A stretch of DNA of 26,103 nucleotides from Pseudozyma flocculosa PF-1 (taxonomy: Eukaryota > Basidiomycota > Ustilaginomycetes > Ustilaginales > Ustilaginaceae), in assembly GCF_000417875.1 (NCBI RefSeq), contig NW_006920872.1, positions 1,010,608 through 1,036,710 of the forward strand, written 5' to 3'. Positions 10,001 through 17,699 of this stretch are shown here, piece after piece. Position 1 is the stretch's first letter; each line of letters opens with the position of its first letter. A program made the translations under genes and the position numbers. The notes beneath the pieces were generated by a model. The model saw only the letters and a program-made list of their open reading frames with translations. It ran no database searches and was not told the DNA's origin.

Positions 10001-11060
10001 CGAGCGAATTGGAGCGCCCCAGAAAGGCCCCGGCGCCGGCGCCAGCCTCGCGGGTGGGTCGGCCCAGCAGGAGGCCGCTCTCGTTGCCATCGGTCAGGCT
10101 GCCGTGGTCTGTCAGGTGGCCGTCGCTGGCGTCGCTCATGCCGTACTCGGCGTGCATGCCGTCCGACACGGCGCCGGCCTCGAAAGCAAAGGGCAGCGTC
10201 GTCGAGCGAGGGCCCGTGGCCGGGTCATCGTCGGCCTTGGCTGCGGCTGCTGCCGCCGCCACGCGGTCCTTTTTGCACCGCGCGAGCCTGGGCTTGAAGC
10301 CGGCCCGCTCGTAGTCCTCGGGAAAGGCGTTGCGGAAGCGGTCGCGGAGGTCGATGGCGCGGCGCTGGTTCTGGAAAACGGCGTCCTTGGCAATCAACGC
10401 CCAGTGGGAGCCGTGCTCGAGGTAGCCCCGCTTGAGCGCGGCGTCCTCGTCGGCCGAAAAGGGACGCCGCTCCTTGGTCTTGCCCTTTTCAAAGATGCTC
10501 TTGCCCTCGGCGTCCTTTCCCCGGACCGCCTTGCTGAGGTGGGTCTTGGCGTTGGGGTAGAGCTCGTGGTAGGTGTCGGGAAAGTAGGTGCGGAAGCGGT
10601 CCTTGAGGTCGCCGGCGGTGCGATCGGAAAACTGGCCGCTGAGCTCGGGGTCCGAGAGGATCTTTTTCCAGTTGCCCACGCCGTGCTTGTTGCAGCCGTC
10701 GACGAGCGCCTGGGTCTCTTCCTGCGACCACTTGTGCTTGTGGGAGCGGGTGGCGGTGCCGTCCGATGCCTTGCGGGGCAGGCCAGGGGCGACAGGGGCG
10801 GCAGCGGCGGCAGCGGCGGGGGCGCGCACGCCGGTGCCAGGTGCCTGCGACTGGTGGTCGAGGGTGGCGCTCAGGTCTGCCGCCGATGAGCTCTGCTGTG
10901 CGGTGAGGAAGAGCTTTGCAGCGTCCTGGAGGTCGCCAAAGGCAAAGGCGGGATCGGGCCGGCCAAAGACCGGCCCCTTGGTATCGTCGGGCGGTTCCTG
11001 GTCGTCCATCTGAGGTTCCGAGGGCGGCTGCGAATCCGCGTCGAGCTGAGCTGCGTTCAT
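7038..11060 (-). CDS. TAY1: Double-Myb telobox DNA-binding protein, Teb1/Tay1-like
   Basis: A single uninterrupted reading frame of 1340 aa. Two Myb/SANT domains lie near the N-terminus. Myb1 at about 110-161 has KWSQEETQALVDGCNKHG, W131 and the recognition helix DLKDRFRTYFP. Myb2 at about 200-247 starts FSADEDAALKRGYLEHGSHW and ends DLRDRFRNAFP. The telobox-like third helix (LKDRFRT) and the tandem arrangement match fungal Teb1 (fission yeast) and Tay1 (Yarrowia, Ustilago), which bind TTAGGG-type repeats at telomeres and in promoters. The remaining about 1,080 residues are low complexity, with a His/Gly run (HGHGHGHGHSHAHG), poly-Gly, and a Gln/His run near the C-terminus; no catalytic domain is visible. 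The name rests on the Myb pair; whether it acts mainly at telomeres or as a transcription factor cannot be read from the sequence. The start at 11060 precedes the Myb region by 109 residues and no intron is needed. Confidence 0.85.
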   Translation of the reverse strand: MNAAQLDADSQPPSEPQMDDQEPPDDTKGPVFGRPDPAFAFGDLQDAAKLFLTAQQSSSAADLSATLDHQSQAPGTGVRAPAAAAAAAPVAPGLPRKASDGTATRSHKHKWSQEETQALVDGCNKHGVGNWKKILSDPELSGQFSDRTAGDLKDRFRTYFPDTYHELYPNAKTHLSKAVRGKDAEGKSIFEKGKTKERRPFSADEDAALKRGYLEHGSHWALIAKDAVFQNQRRAIDLRDRFRNAFPEDYERAGFKPRLARCKKDRVAAAAAAAKADDDPATGPRSTTLPFAFEAGAVSDGMHAEYGMSDASDGHLTDHGSLTDGNESGLLLGRPTREAGAGAGAFLGRSNSLGAAFRAPRSKLQQSTSSTDDVESEPPLPHRPQLVSANTLPLSASIADPHRSLGGLFEQLRATSINSTASHSTASSVHGGRNTSPSESEGAVPGHGKAASAEESSRCHAGKPKDATSHKRRSHSTRTGKSSALERMPSLHGHALHGHGHGHGHSHAHGAAAHHGHGPGSTASRASSALGTTERPHLPHMASNESSCSEASWAGYDVASSTFARSESEASNSHDVAMDVDEPISIDGSLWPGQHSATSDISAASLNTPRSSIYSQIDYPNLQMWSNDVAGQTAQAGVVQHGDQTKVHHDGSVGGRMSEIPPNHSVQGPPARIFAAQQAADHDRSRPALPASQGGAGDGPEQRTELGSLSAPNGPVTASRSVWSSAMDAFLDPLQDLLDPLGPSPGGGGGGGNGWLNGWSFNANEPARGIDETPGILSSTPLSHHKWAGDLHLRNYSVANLNALFDSMPDFDGGANLPADISSGQQSAASSHHSRSASVLDDASAASAPGDRPEGSADLERGRMMSLEPQERALHSASASWSPARRRPLDHGPAATNPCPTPPVIGAGLHGATRRLSDPAAKSVQELLEAASFSLDASLGLDSAPYFPALAESSFGLRRKRSNDTLRNTDGVIGDDGGAGQMPSTMVGPTDGAPAMRPPPLPPFNAERRNSVPAMAMLGQGTVGGAVGEAQSLSGTAGAYDGSLSILEQLGLPATAIDSSYAASLPDVSGAPAHVRDIRPASQQQHHHQQQQHHQPTQLSQAQAQPQQTYSYDDIDLAALADLDRSPARLYAEAQEIFNQLGQLSMPWSTSGLDAAGGRPAQGQSHQQATTDSSSSGQPATAASDRGVSFEPAGLDLLGGGGGGRHDGGHGSHGAAQLPAMMATSPAVARSASVSHVEQRPQVVRGLLSQDAASTTITAPTLLGAPSGSMASTTASLWASSGSLDRLEHLYLEGLHSSPSLAAASPVGSGPHAANNAGGAHRPGWMLSGANELGSGYLSE

Positions 11061-12314
11061 CGTGGGGGCGGACGAGGCGGTGCTGAGGGTGGATCGAGGG
11101 GCGTCGAGTTTGATCGAGGTCGGCCAAGACTGTCGGGTTGAGCCCTCGCGGAGGATCAGGAGAGCTCAGGTGGCAGGAGGGCGAAAAGCCCTCACTGCGC
11201 CGAGAGAGGGTGCCAGGAGAATGGTGCCGTTGCGCGCTGGCGTGGGGCGATCCGAGTCGAAGAGGAGCGGAACAGGCAGCGGTAGGGCGAGAGAGCGACG
11301 AGCCGGAACTGCTCTTCTGGAAAGTCGACTGTGGGTTCACGGTTGGGCCAGGCGAGGACCAGGGAGCGCCGGACGAGGCAGGTGTGAATCGGTGGAGGGC
11401 CCAGTAGTGGGCTTCGATCGGGTGAGCTGGCTGCGAAGGGTGACAGAGGGGCCGAGGGCCGACGGCCATGCAACAGCCGATCGGAAAGGGGGGAGGGCGT
11501 GGGTGGGGACCCACGGCCCTGTGCCAAGAGTGTTAGTGCGTCGGGGCGAGCATGGAGGGGCGGCGAGAAGGCGTGCGAGGTCGAGGGGCAGAGGCGGTGG
11601 TGGTGGTGGTGGTGACGATGACGGAGACAGTGGTGGCGGCGAAGGCGGCGTGAGCCGGACGATGGATGGAGGTCCAGAGGAGAGGCGGCAGGTCAGATAG
11701 AGCGGGGTTGGCTCTGGCGCTGGCTTCAACCGTCTTCGGGAAGCCCTGCCAGAGCGAGGCCAGGCCTGCCAGACCAGCCAGGCTGCACGGCGGCGCAAAG
11801 GCGCAAAGGCGGGCGGAAGAGCGCCGGCCTGTCTGCCTGCACCCTTCCCAGGGCCAAAGCGAGAAAGGCCACCCACAAGGCCAGCCAGCCAGCCAGAGAA
11901 AAAAGCGGGGCGAGCGACATCGGCCGGCCTGCGGGCCTCTCCTCTCGTCTGCTCCGCCCCTCATCCAGGCTGGGTGGCGGTCCTTTGCTTGGTCGTCGGC
12001 CAAAGGCGCGCGCGCGCACGCTCGCCGTCATGGCTCGGCATGGCATGGCATGGCCTGCCCTCCTAGCCTAGGGCAGCTTGACCTGGCGACCTAGGCATTT
12101 GGCGCAGACCGCCTGCCTCCCCCTCGTACTGTACCTGCTCGTCGGCCGGCCTCGTTTGAGCGCTTTCACACCACGGCGAGAGCAGCGGGCTAGGCCAGCT
12201 GGCCCTTCTCTCCTTGCCTCGTTGCTCGAGCGCGGATTTGGCTGCAGGATGCTGGTCGTCTTTGCCAGGCCCGACTGTCGGCCATACCCACCTCCTGACG
12301 CTGACCGCGCCAAC

Positions 12315-12332
12315 CTACTGTACATACAGTAG
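12315..12332. repeat. Inverted repeat, 8-bp arms with 2-bp spacer
   Basis: CTACTGTA-CA-TACAGTAG. The arms match perfectly. It could be a dimeric protein-binding site or chance; it is AT-richer than its surroundings. Confidence 0.7.
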
Positions 12333-13040
12333 ATGGATCCCAAGTCGCGAGGGTAAGTTTGGAGAGTCTAGGCCGCCGGTCATCCTTGCTTGCTTGCCCC
12401 GCTCCTGACGACGTGATGACCCTGGACCCTCTCTTCCGCCTGCGCTCTGCACGCTGCGCTGCTGCTGCGCTACTTCGTGGTCGAGCTACAGGCTTGCCTC
12501 GCCTCGTCCGGCTCGAGCAGGAGCATGAAAGGAAGCTGGGCCAGCCAAGCAAGGGGCCAGGGCCAGGGCCAGGGATCCGCGCTCTGCAGGCTCCGCTTGG
12601 CCTGGTCACATCGTCACGACCTCGAGGACACGCACGACCCTGGCAGCGCCTCCCATCCGGCGTCTTGACTCTCGTCTTGGTCGGTCGCTGCCGCCGCTGC
12701 GGTTTGTCCACAAACAAAAGGCCAATGTAAAGCGATCTAGGGCTGGCTGGCCGTCGAGCTCATCAGTTAGCCCATCATCCGAGGCCGGGAACTGCGACCT
12801 GGCCTGCTACCGACCCAGCCGAGGGCAAGAATCGATTTGCTTGCTTGGTTCCAAGCAGCAAGCTACGCGCGGAACATACAGATCATCGCAGATGCCGGCG
12901 GCCAGGGCGCGCGCTACTCGCCGCCAACTGAGACCGCAACGACAGCGGCTGCCTCAGTCTCTACCCTCCTTGCCTGGTTGCTCCAGCTAGCTGACCGGCA
13001 GTCGCTGCGCCGAACCTCGAAACCCTCGACCCTGCCAGGA

Positions 13041-13068
13041 CTGCCTGCCTGCCTGCCTGCCTGCCTGC
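13041..13068 (+). repeat. TGCC tetranucleotide run
   Basis: Consecutive CTGC/TGCC units form a simple-sequence tract in the gene-free region. Confidence 0.8.
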
Positions 13069-13488
13069 CGGTCGGCCGGTCGACTCTGCCTTCCTCTGAC
13101 CAGCCTGGTTCGCAACAATGACGTCCAGACCGGCACCGACGAGCGAGCGATCGCGCAAAGGCGCGAGCAACGTTCCATCGGCAGGCGTCCTTCCGACCGC
13201 CGTTGCTACGGGTAGAGCAGAGCAGGGCAGGGCAGACTACGGAGCGACGCAGCCTCGGTCCCGATACCCGTGGGCCTAGAGGCGACCGCCGATACTATCG
13301 CGGCCGGTCAGGTGGCGGCACACGGGCTCAGCGCGTCCACGCAGTCCGCATTTCGACCGCCGCAGCCGGTCTACGCCTTCGCCGGCTCACACTCTGCACG
13401 CATCTCATGTCAAGGCGACTCCAAGGCAGGCAATGGTCTTGCACAGATGCCGTGCCTGGCGGGCGAGGACCGATCAGCTACAGTAGCG

Positions 13489-14711
13489 TCACGCAGCAGC
13501 CGCCTTCTTGACAAACAGGAAGCCCACCGGCCACCGCAGCGTGACGCGCTCTGGGATCCGCCCGCCCCGCTCGCCGCGCCCGATCTCGTCGCGGAGACGT
13601 CTGAGAAAGCGCTCCACGACGTCGCCCCTCGGGTCGTCGCGGTCGCCCGGATGCTCTTCGAGGAAGTTGTGCACCGAGGACCACGTGTGCAGGTAGCTCG
13701 ACATCATCTCCCACGTCATCGACTTTTCCAGGTTGCCCGGCGTCTCGAGCTCGGCGCGCGCCTCGGCGCTCAGCGACGCCGTGTCCGGACGCGGTGAGCC
13801 CGGCGACGCCTGCGGCGGCCAGCGGGCGGGGATCTGCTCCGGCAGCAGGCCCTCGGTCGAAAAGACGCGGCGGATGGCCGTGGCCTGGTCCCACTCGGGC
13901 GCCGTCGGAAAGGGGATGTCGGCGAAGCAGTTGCTGATGATTGAGCGCCCCGGCTGCTCCCAGTACGGGCCGATGGACTCGGCCGCGGTGGTGCCGCTGC
14001 CGTCCCCGGGCGACGAGGACGGACCCACGGCCCACTCGAGGACTGCCGGTCGCGTCGACGGGTAGTCGGGCAGGTACATGTCTGGGTATCCCCAGAAGCA
14101 CACGCTGCCGCCGGGCTTGAGCACGCGCGAGAGCGCAGGCCACAGGCGGTCGTACTTGAACCAGTGCGCAGCCTGCGGTGGTCCACGCAAGAGGAGGCGA
14201 GGGGCAGTCGGCGGGCCCACGGTCGTCAGCCGGGTCACCACGCGGCACGGTCGCTGCGCCGCCCGATACTCACCTGTCCCGCCGCGATGAGGTCGACGCT
14301 CTGCTCGGGGAGAAAGTCGAGCTCCTCGGCCGTGCCCTGGCGGTACTCGAGCGTGCCCAGCCTGCCGCGTCCGCCCTCGTTGGCGTCGGACCTGAGTTCG
14401 GCGGGGATCGACGACGACTCGGGGCGGATGGCGGCGTCGACCATCTTCTTGGACGGGTCGAGGCCGATGACGCGGTCGAAATGGGGCAGCAGCGCCAGCG
14501 TCGAGATGCCCGGCCCGCATCCGAGGTCGAGGGCTACCGTCGGCGAGCTGCCGGCCGAAGGCGCCGGCGGTGGCGATGGCGGCGGCGAGGATGCACTGGG
14601 CAGCCGACCAAAGTGGTATGCGAGCAGCTTGGTGTATGTCCACCGCGGGTAGCTCGGTCGAAAGGCGAGGTACGACGCCGCGTCAAACGTCGTCTTGCTG
14701 AACGTCGCCAT
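13489..14711 (-). CDS. Class I SAM-dependent methyltransferase (Tmt1/Crg1-like)
   Basis: Two exons, 14711-14274 and 14172-13489, with a GTGAGT...CAG intron at 14173-14273 in phase 0, give 373 aa. The N-terminal ATFSKTTFDAASYLAFRPSY resembles the start of the yeast trans-aconitate (Tmt1)/cantharidin-resistance (Crg1) group, where F..A..Y..FRP.YP is usual. SAM-binding motif I is DLGCGPG (62-68), the acidic post-I motif is GLDPS (83-87), and the splice restores AAGQAAHWF, a hallmark of this group, followed by LKPGGSVCFWGYPD. A Pro/Ser-rich insert at about 39-58 precedes motif I. Members methylate carboxylic acids or other small molecules. The substrate here is unknown, and COG2226-like small-molecule methyltransferases in general remain possible. 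The C-terminus is a canonical-looking LRWPVGFLFVKK. Confidence 0.88.
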
Positions 14712-15137
14712 CGTCGGTCGGTTTGGTCAAGGGTAGAGCAATGGAAGGGGGCCGATGATGGTCGTACGAGGCCAGGAAGGCAGCAACCGGCCCCGGTCAA
14801 CCAGACACGATAGCCGGTCGTCTGCCCCTCCGTCGCCCGCCGCCTCCACACCCTCGGCGACTTGGACGGACTCCTCCTCGGCCGGTTCGCTCGTCCGCCC
14901 GTCTGTCCATCGTCGTCGTCGTAGCTGTCGTCGTCGCTGTCGTCGCTTTCGCCGTTGCCTTGCCGCCTTGCCTTTGTCGCTCGGCGTGACCCCCTGCTCT
15001 ACCCGAACGATGCAAGCCGGCAGGCCGTGCCGTGAAATCGACGCTTGGATCTGACCAAACTGCTGGCCGAAGTGGGTCGAAGTGGGTCAAAAGTATTGTA
15101 CTATATATATTGTATAATTTGGCCCCGAACATCAAGC
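14712..15137. other. Intergenic: 5' flank of the methyltransferase and of tRNA-Phe
   Basis: This stretch holds the methyltransferase promoter on the minus strand. It contains a CGT/GTC trinucleotide tract at about 14911-14946, a 10-bp direct repeat GAAGTGGGTC at 15069-15078 and 15079-15088, and the AT-rich element described separately. No protein gene is visible. Confidence 0.5.
15100..15118 (+). promoter_or_regulatory. TATA-like element upstream of tRNA-Phe
   Basis: An AT-only or nearly AT-only block (ACTATATATATTGTATAAT) ends about 20 nt before the tRNA-Phe gene. Together with the similar element before tRNA-Met it suggests that Pol III genes of this organism use an upstream TATA box. Confidence 0.45.
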
Positions 15138-15251
15138 GCCCTTATAGCTCAGCTGGTACGAGCGTGCGACTGAAGCGTGCTCAGTTATGGCCTTCGGCTC
15201 TTGGAGTCGGAACAAATCGCAAGGTCACCTGTTCGACCCAGGTTGAGGGCA
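15138..15251 (+). tRNA. trnF(GAA): tRNA-Phe(GAA) with 40-nt intron
   Basis: The acceptor stem GCCCTTA (15138-15144) pairs with TGAGGGC (15244-15250; one T-G wobble), and the discriminator is A15251. The D stem is GCTC/GAGC. The anticodon GAA lies at 15172-15174 after T33. The anticodon stem TGCGA (15165-15169) pairs with TCGCA (15217-15221) once the intron 15176-15215, directly after position 37, is removed. The T arm is ACCTG-TTCGACC-CAGGT, perfectly paired. The mature length is 74 nt before CCA addition. Confidence 0.95.
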
Positions 15252-15283
15252 TTCCCTTTTGGCGCCGAGCCAGCCGCCCCGGC

Positions 15284-15292
15284 TTTTTTTTT
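15284..15292 (+). terminator. Probable Pol III terminator of tRNA-Phe
   Basis: A T9 run lies 33 nt after the tRNA end; a weaker T4 run lies at 15257-15260. The longer run is the more reliable stop signal. Confidence 0.6.
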
Positions 15293-15715
15293 CGATGGAT
15301 TTTCGACGCCTCTTTCCCGGCCTCGTCCTGGCGGCCACCGGCTGCTTCCCGACCGCCATCATCGTCGACCTGCCCGACGGACGCTCTGCGCCACGGTTGG
15401 CTGGCCAGCCTGAACTGGCACCGTGGCGCGGGCAGGCTGCGTCGACTCGGGGGCGTCGGCGCGGCCAACCTGCCCATCTGACGACGGTCATCTCGCGCGG
15501 GACCGCCGTGGGGTATGTAGCCGCGTCCCGCTCCTTGGTCGACGAAGAGCCTCTCGCCGGCGTGGGCTCCTTGGAACGACACAGCCCACAACGACAACGC
15601 GGCTCACGCAGCGCTGCCCGTGCTCCCACGCCACGCACGGTCGTCTCTTGGCCACCACTCCCGGGTATTGATCGCTTCACACCGGGCTCTCCGCCTAGGT
15701 ACATCGCAGCCTATC
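15293..15715. other. Intergenic: between tRNA-Phe and the deacetylase stop codon
   Basis: A plus-strand frame opens with an ATG at 15296 and a hydrophobic start (RLFPGLVLAATG), but it soon becomes Arg-rich and runs antisense into the deacetylase gene. I do not support it as a gene. The rest should be 3' UTR of the deacetylase gene. Confidence 0.4.
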
Positions 15716-16688
15716 TCAGAGCGACTTGCGGCCACGCGGGCCTGGCAGCTGGTCGTAGGCGGCCGCAAACGCCTTGCAGTCGTTGGTGTCGAGTTGCTGC
15801 GGCGGCGGGACAGAGGACGTATGCGCGAACGACGACAGAGGTCAGCGCTGCTCCTCGAGCGACACGCCGGTCGAGCCACTGCCGCGCCACTGCGGCGCCA
15901 CTCACCTTGGCCAGCTCGCGCTGCTTCCTGGTGGGCTTGGCAAACAGGGGCCCGTGGACGCCGATGCACTGGCGAATATCGACGTAGTCCTTGCCCTGCT
16001 GGGCCATCTGGTCAAACTCCCAGTCGAGGAGGCCCTCTTTGGCGTCGAGGTCCTGCACCTCGTGGTTGAGCCAGAGCAGGTTCCTGGGCTGGTCCGGCGC
16101 GGCAAAGTCGTCGAGCAGCTTGGCCTCGACGTCGGCCTTGCTGAGGCCCGCCCAGTCCCGCGAGTCTTGGTTCCACTGCACGGCGGCGACGTAGCCGCGC
16201 TGCCGGAGCCGCACGAGGTGCTCGTCGTTGTGCTCGCCGAACGGGAAGCGGTAGACGCGCGGACGGCCCAGGCCCATGGCGACGTAGGCCAGCTCGAGGA
16301 GCTCGACGTCGCGCTCCCACTCCTCGAGCGGGATCTCGAGCGCGTGCGGGTGCGCCCAGCCGTGCGAGCCGTACAGCGCCCGCCCCTGCTCCAGCGTCGA
16401 CCGGATCTCGTCGCGGTACGGCAGGATGCACCCAAAAAAGTCGCCATTGACAAAGAACATGGGGACGTGGCCGCGCCGCTCAAACGTGCTGATGACCGAC
16501 TCGTGGTACTCGGTGCTCCGGATGCCGTCGTCGAGCGCGATGCTGAACACGGGCCGCTCCGACCGCGTCGTGCAATTGATATGGAACGCCACCGGCTCGT
16601 CGCGCGACGCCACCGGCCCAGCCAGCGAGACGCCCGCGCAGCACAGCGTCGCGCCCAGCAGCGCCGCAAACGTCGAGGTCAAGCGCAT
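15716..16688 (-). CDS. Secreted polysaccharide (chitin-type) deacetylase, CE4 family
   Basis: Exons 16688-15906 and 15796-15716 with a GTGAGT...CAG intron at 15797-15905 (phase 0) give 287 aa. The N-terminus is a clear signal peptide (RLTSTFAALLGATLCCAGVS), which is why I prefer the start at 16688 over an in-frame ATG near 16778 that would bury it. CE4 motifs follow: LDDG (52-55; first Asp as base, second as metal ligand), SHGWAHP (108-114; two metal-binding His), RFPFGEHN (147-154) and LWLNHE (205-210). Such enzymes remove N-acetyl groups from chitin oligomers or related glycans in the wall or periplasm. The DDG motif reads ALDDGI instead of the usual TFDDGP. No C-terminal GPI-anchor signal is visible; the second exon ends in a basic tail. 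Substrate specificity is inferred from family only. Confidence 0.88.
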
Positions 16689-17699
16689 CACGGAAAGGGG
16701 GGTTGGTAGGGGTGTGGCAGGGGTAGAAGAGGGGGTCGTGTTCACGGGCGATGGTGTCGAGGACCACTGCGGGTCCATGGGATCCTCCTTTTAACGTCGC
16801 GAGCTCGCCCGGCGAGGAGGACGGGACACCTCGACGCTCGAGCAAGGGCCGGACGTCGTATGGACCGGTGGCCATTACCCCACGACGCCTGCCGCAACGC
16901 CTGCCGCAACGCCTGCCGCAACGCCTGCCGCAACGCCTGCCGTAACGTTGCCGGTCTCGCTCTTTCGTCGCACAGGAGACCCGGCCAGGCGGTCTGCTTC
17001 GACGACACCCGACACTCGCGGCGGCGACGTCGACATCGTCCCCACGGAGGGCCCCGCCACGATACCGACCTCTCTATCCGAGGTTCGGATGGGGAGCCTG
17101 CAACCTGCCTTGCCCCCCACAGAACATTGCCGGCCCACGCGAGTCGCACCGGCAAGCTCGCCACCGCCTCTCTCCTCGGCCTCGCCGGTCTCTCGAGCTC
17201 CGGCGACGTTCGCTCAGCTTGCTCGCACGTAGACCGGTCGTGGGCGATGGGTGCGTGCCATGGGGGGTGCTTCTCGACCACGGCCATGCGGTCCATTCGC
17301 TCTCGCGTAACGGGACAGGGACCGGCGGTTGTGCTATCCCCGACGTCGACCAACGGCCAAAACGGGGACCGCGAGCTCGACGTCGCCGGCCCGCCCATCT
17401 GCGACGTCGTCACAGGATCTCGTCAGCGATGCATCGTCTCCGGACGCCACCGATGGCATGGTCACGAGCGCATTTAGGCTATCCGAGCGCGCAGAGCCGT
17501 CGATGGTGGCGTATCGAGCCAGCGTTGGCGAGCGTGGGCCGTGGCTCACACCAGCACTTCCATGCCGCCCTCAGTAGGCGTGGATCTCGCCCGTGAGTGC
17601 GCAGCACAGCACGATGGTGTCGCCAGACAGGGCGGAGCAAGGTGGCCACTCTGCTTGCCTGCTCGTCGTCGCAGCAGCTCGACAAAAGTGGGAACCTCG
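16689..17699. other. Intergenic: 5' flank of the deacetylase gene
   Basis: GC-rich with normal CpG content. Apart from the 12-bp tandem repeat array, no gene or known element is visible. The open frames on both strands are repeat-driven or lack recognisable motifs. Confidence 0.5.
16884..16947 (+). repeat. 12-bp tandem repeat array
   Basis: Four exact head-to-tail copies of CGCAACGCCTGC occupy 16893-16940, flanked by a partial copy on each side (16884-16892 and 16941-16947). It lies about 200 bp upstream of the deacetylase start and looks like a minisatellite that could vary in copy number between strains. Confidence 0.9.

Larger units (their letters stand above)
11061..13488. other. 2.4-kb gene-free region upstream of the double-Myb gene
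   Basis: I find no supportable gene, RNA or known element. The open frames here are Arg/Gly/Pro/Ala-rich and lack family motifs. The part next to 11061 must hold the promoter of the double-Myb gene; the end at 13488 is 3' flank of the methyltransferase gene. Simple repeats include TGG/GGT at about 11596-11612, CCAG at about 11880-11896, GGCAT at about 12037-12052, CCAGGG at about 12557-12573 and TGCC at about 13041-13068. CTAG tetranucleotides cluster near 12064-12095. Confidence 0.55.

Noticed and set aside
7098..10889. 1263-aa plus-strand reading frame antisense to the double-Myb gene
   Set aside because: It is Arg/Ala/Gly-rich, has no family motif, and is explained by strong GC bias at third codon positions of the true gene, which removes stops from one antisense frame.
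11061..13488. Several 100-210 aa frames on both strands in the gene-free region
   Set aside because: All are low-complexity, overlap each other in multiple frames, and show no splice-linked or motif-bearing continuation.
15259..15987. 242-aa plus-strand frame with a signal-peptide-like start at 15296
   Set aside because: It starts right behind a T9 run, becomes Arg-rich and runs antisense into the deacetylase gene. No splice-consistent continuation was found.
16884..16947. Short repeats as a CRISPR array
   Set aside because: The copies are directly adjacent with no spacers, and the genome is eukaryotic.
16742..17413. 223-aa minus-strand frame upstream of the deacetylase gene
   Set aside because: Its open length is partly due to the 12-bp tandem repeat (a multiple of three), and no domain is recognisable.
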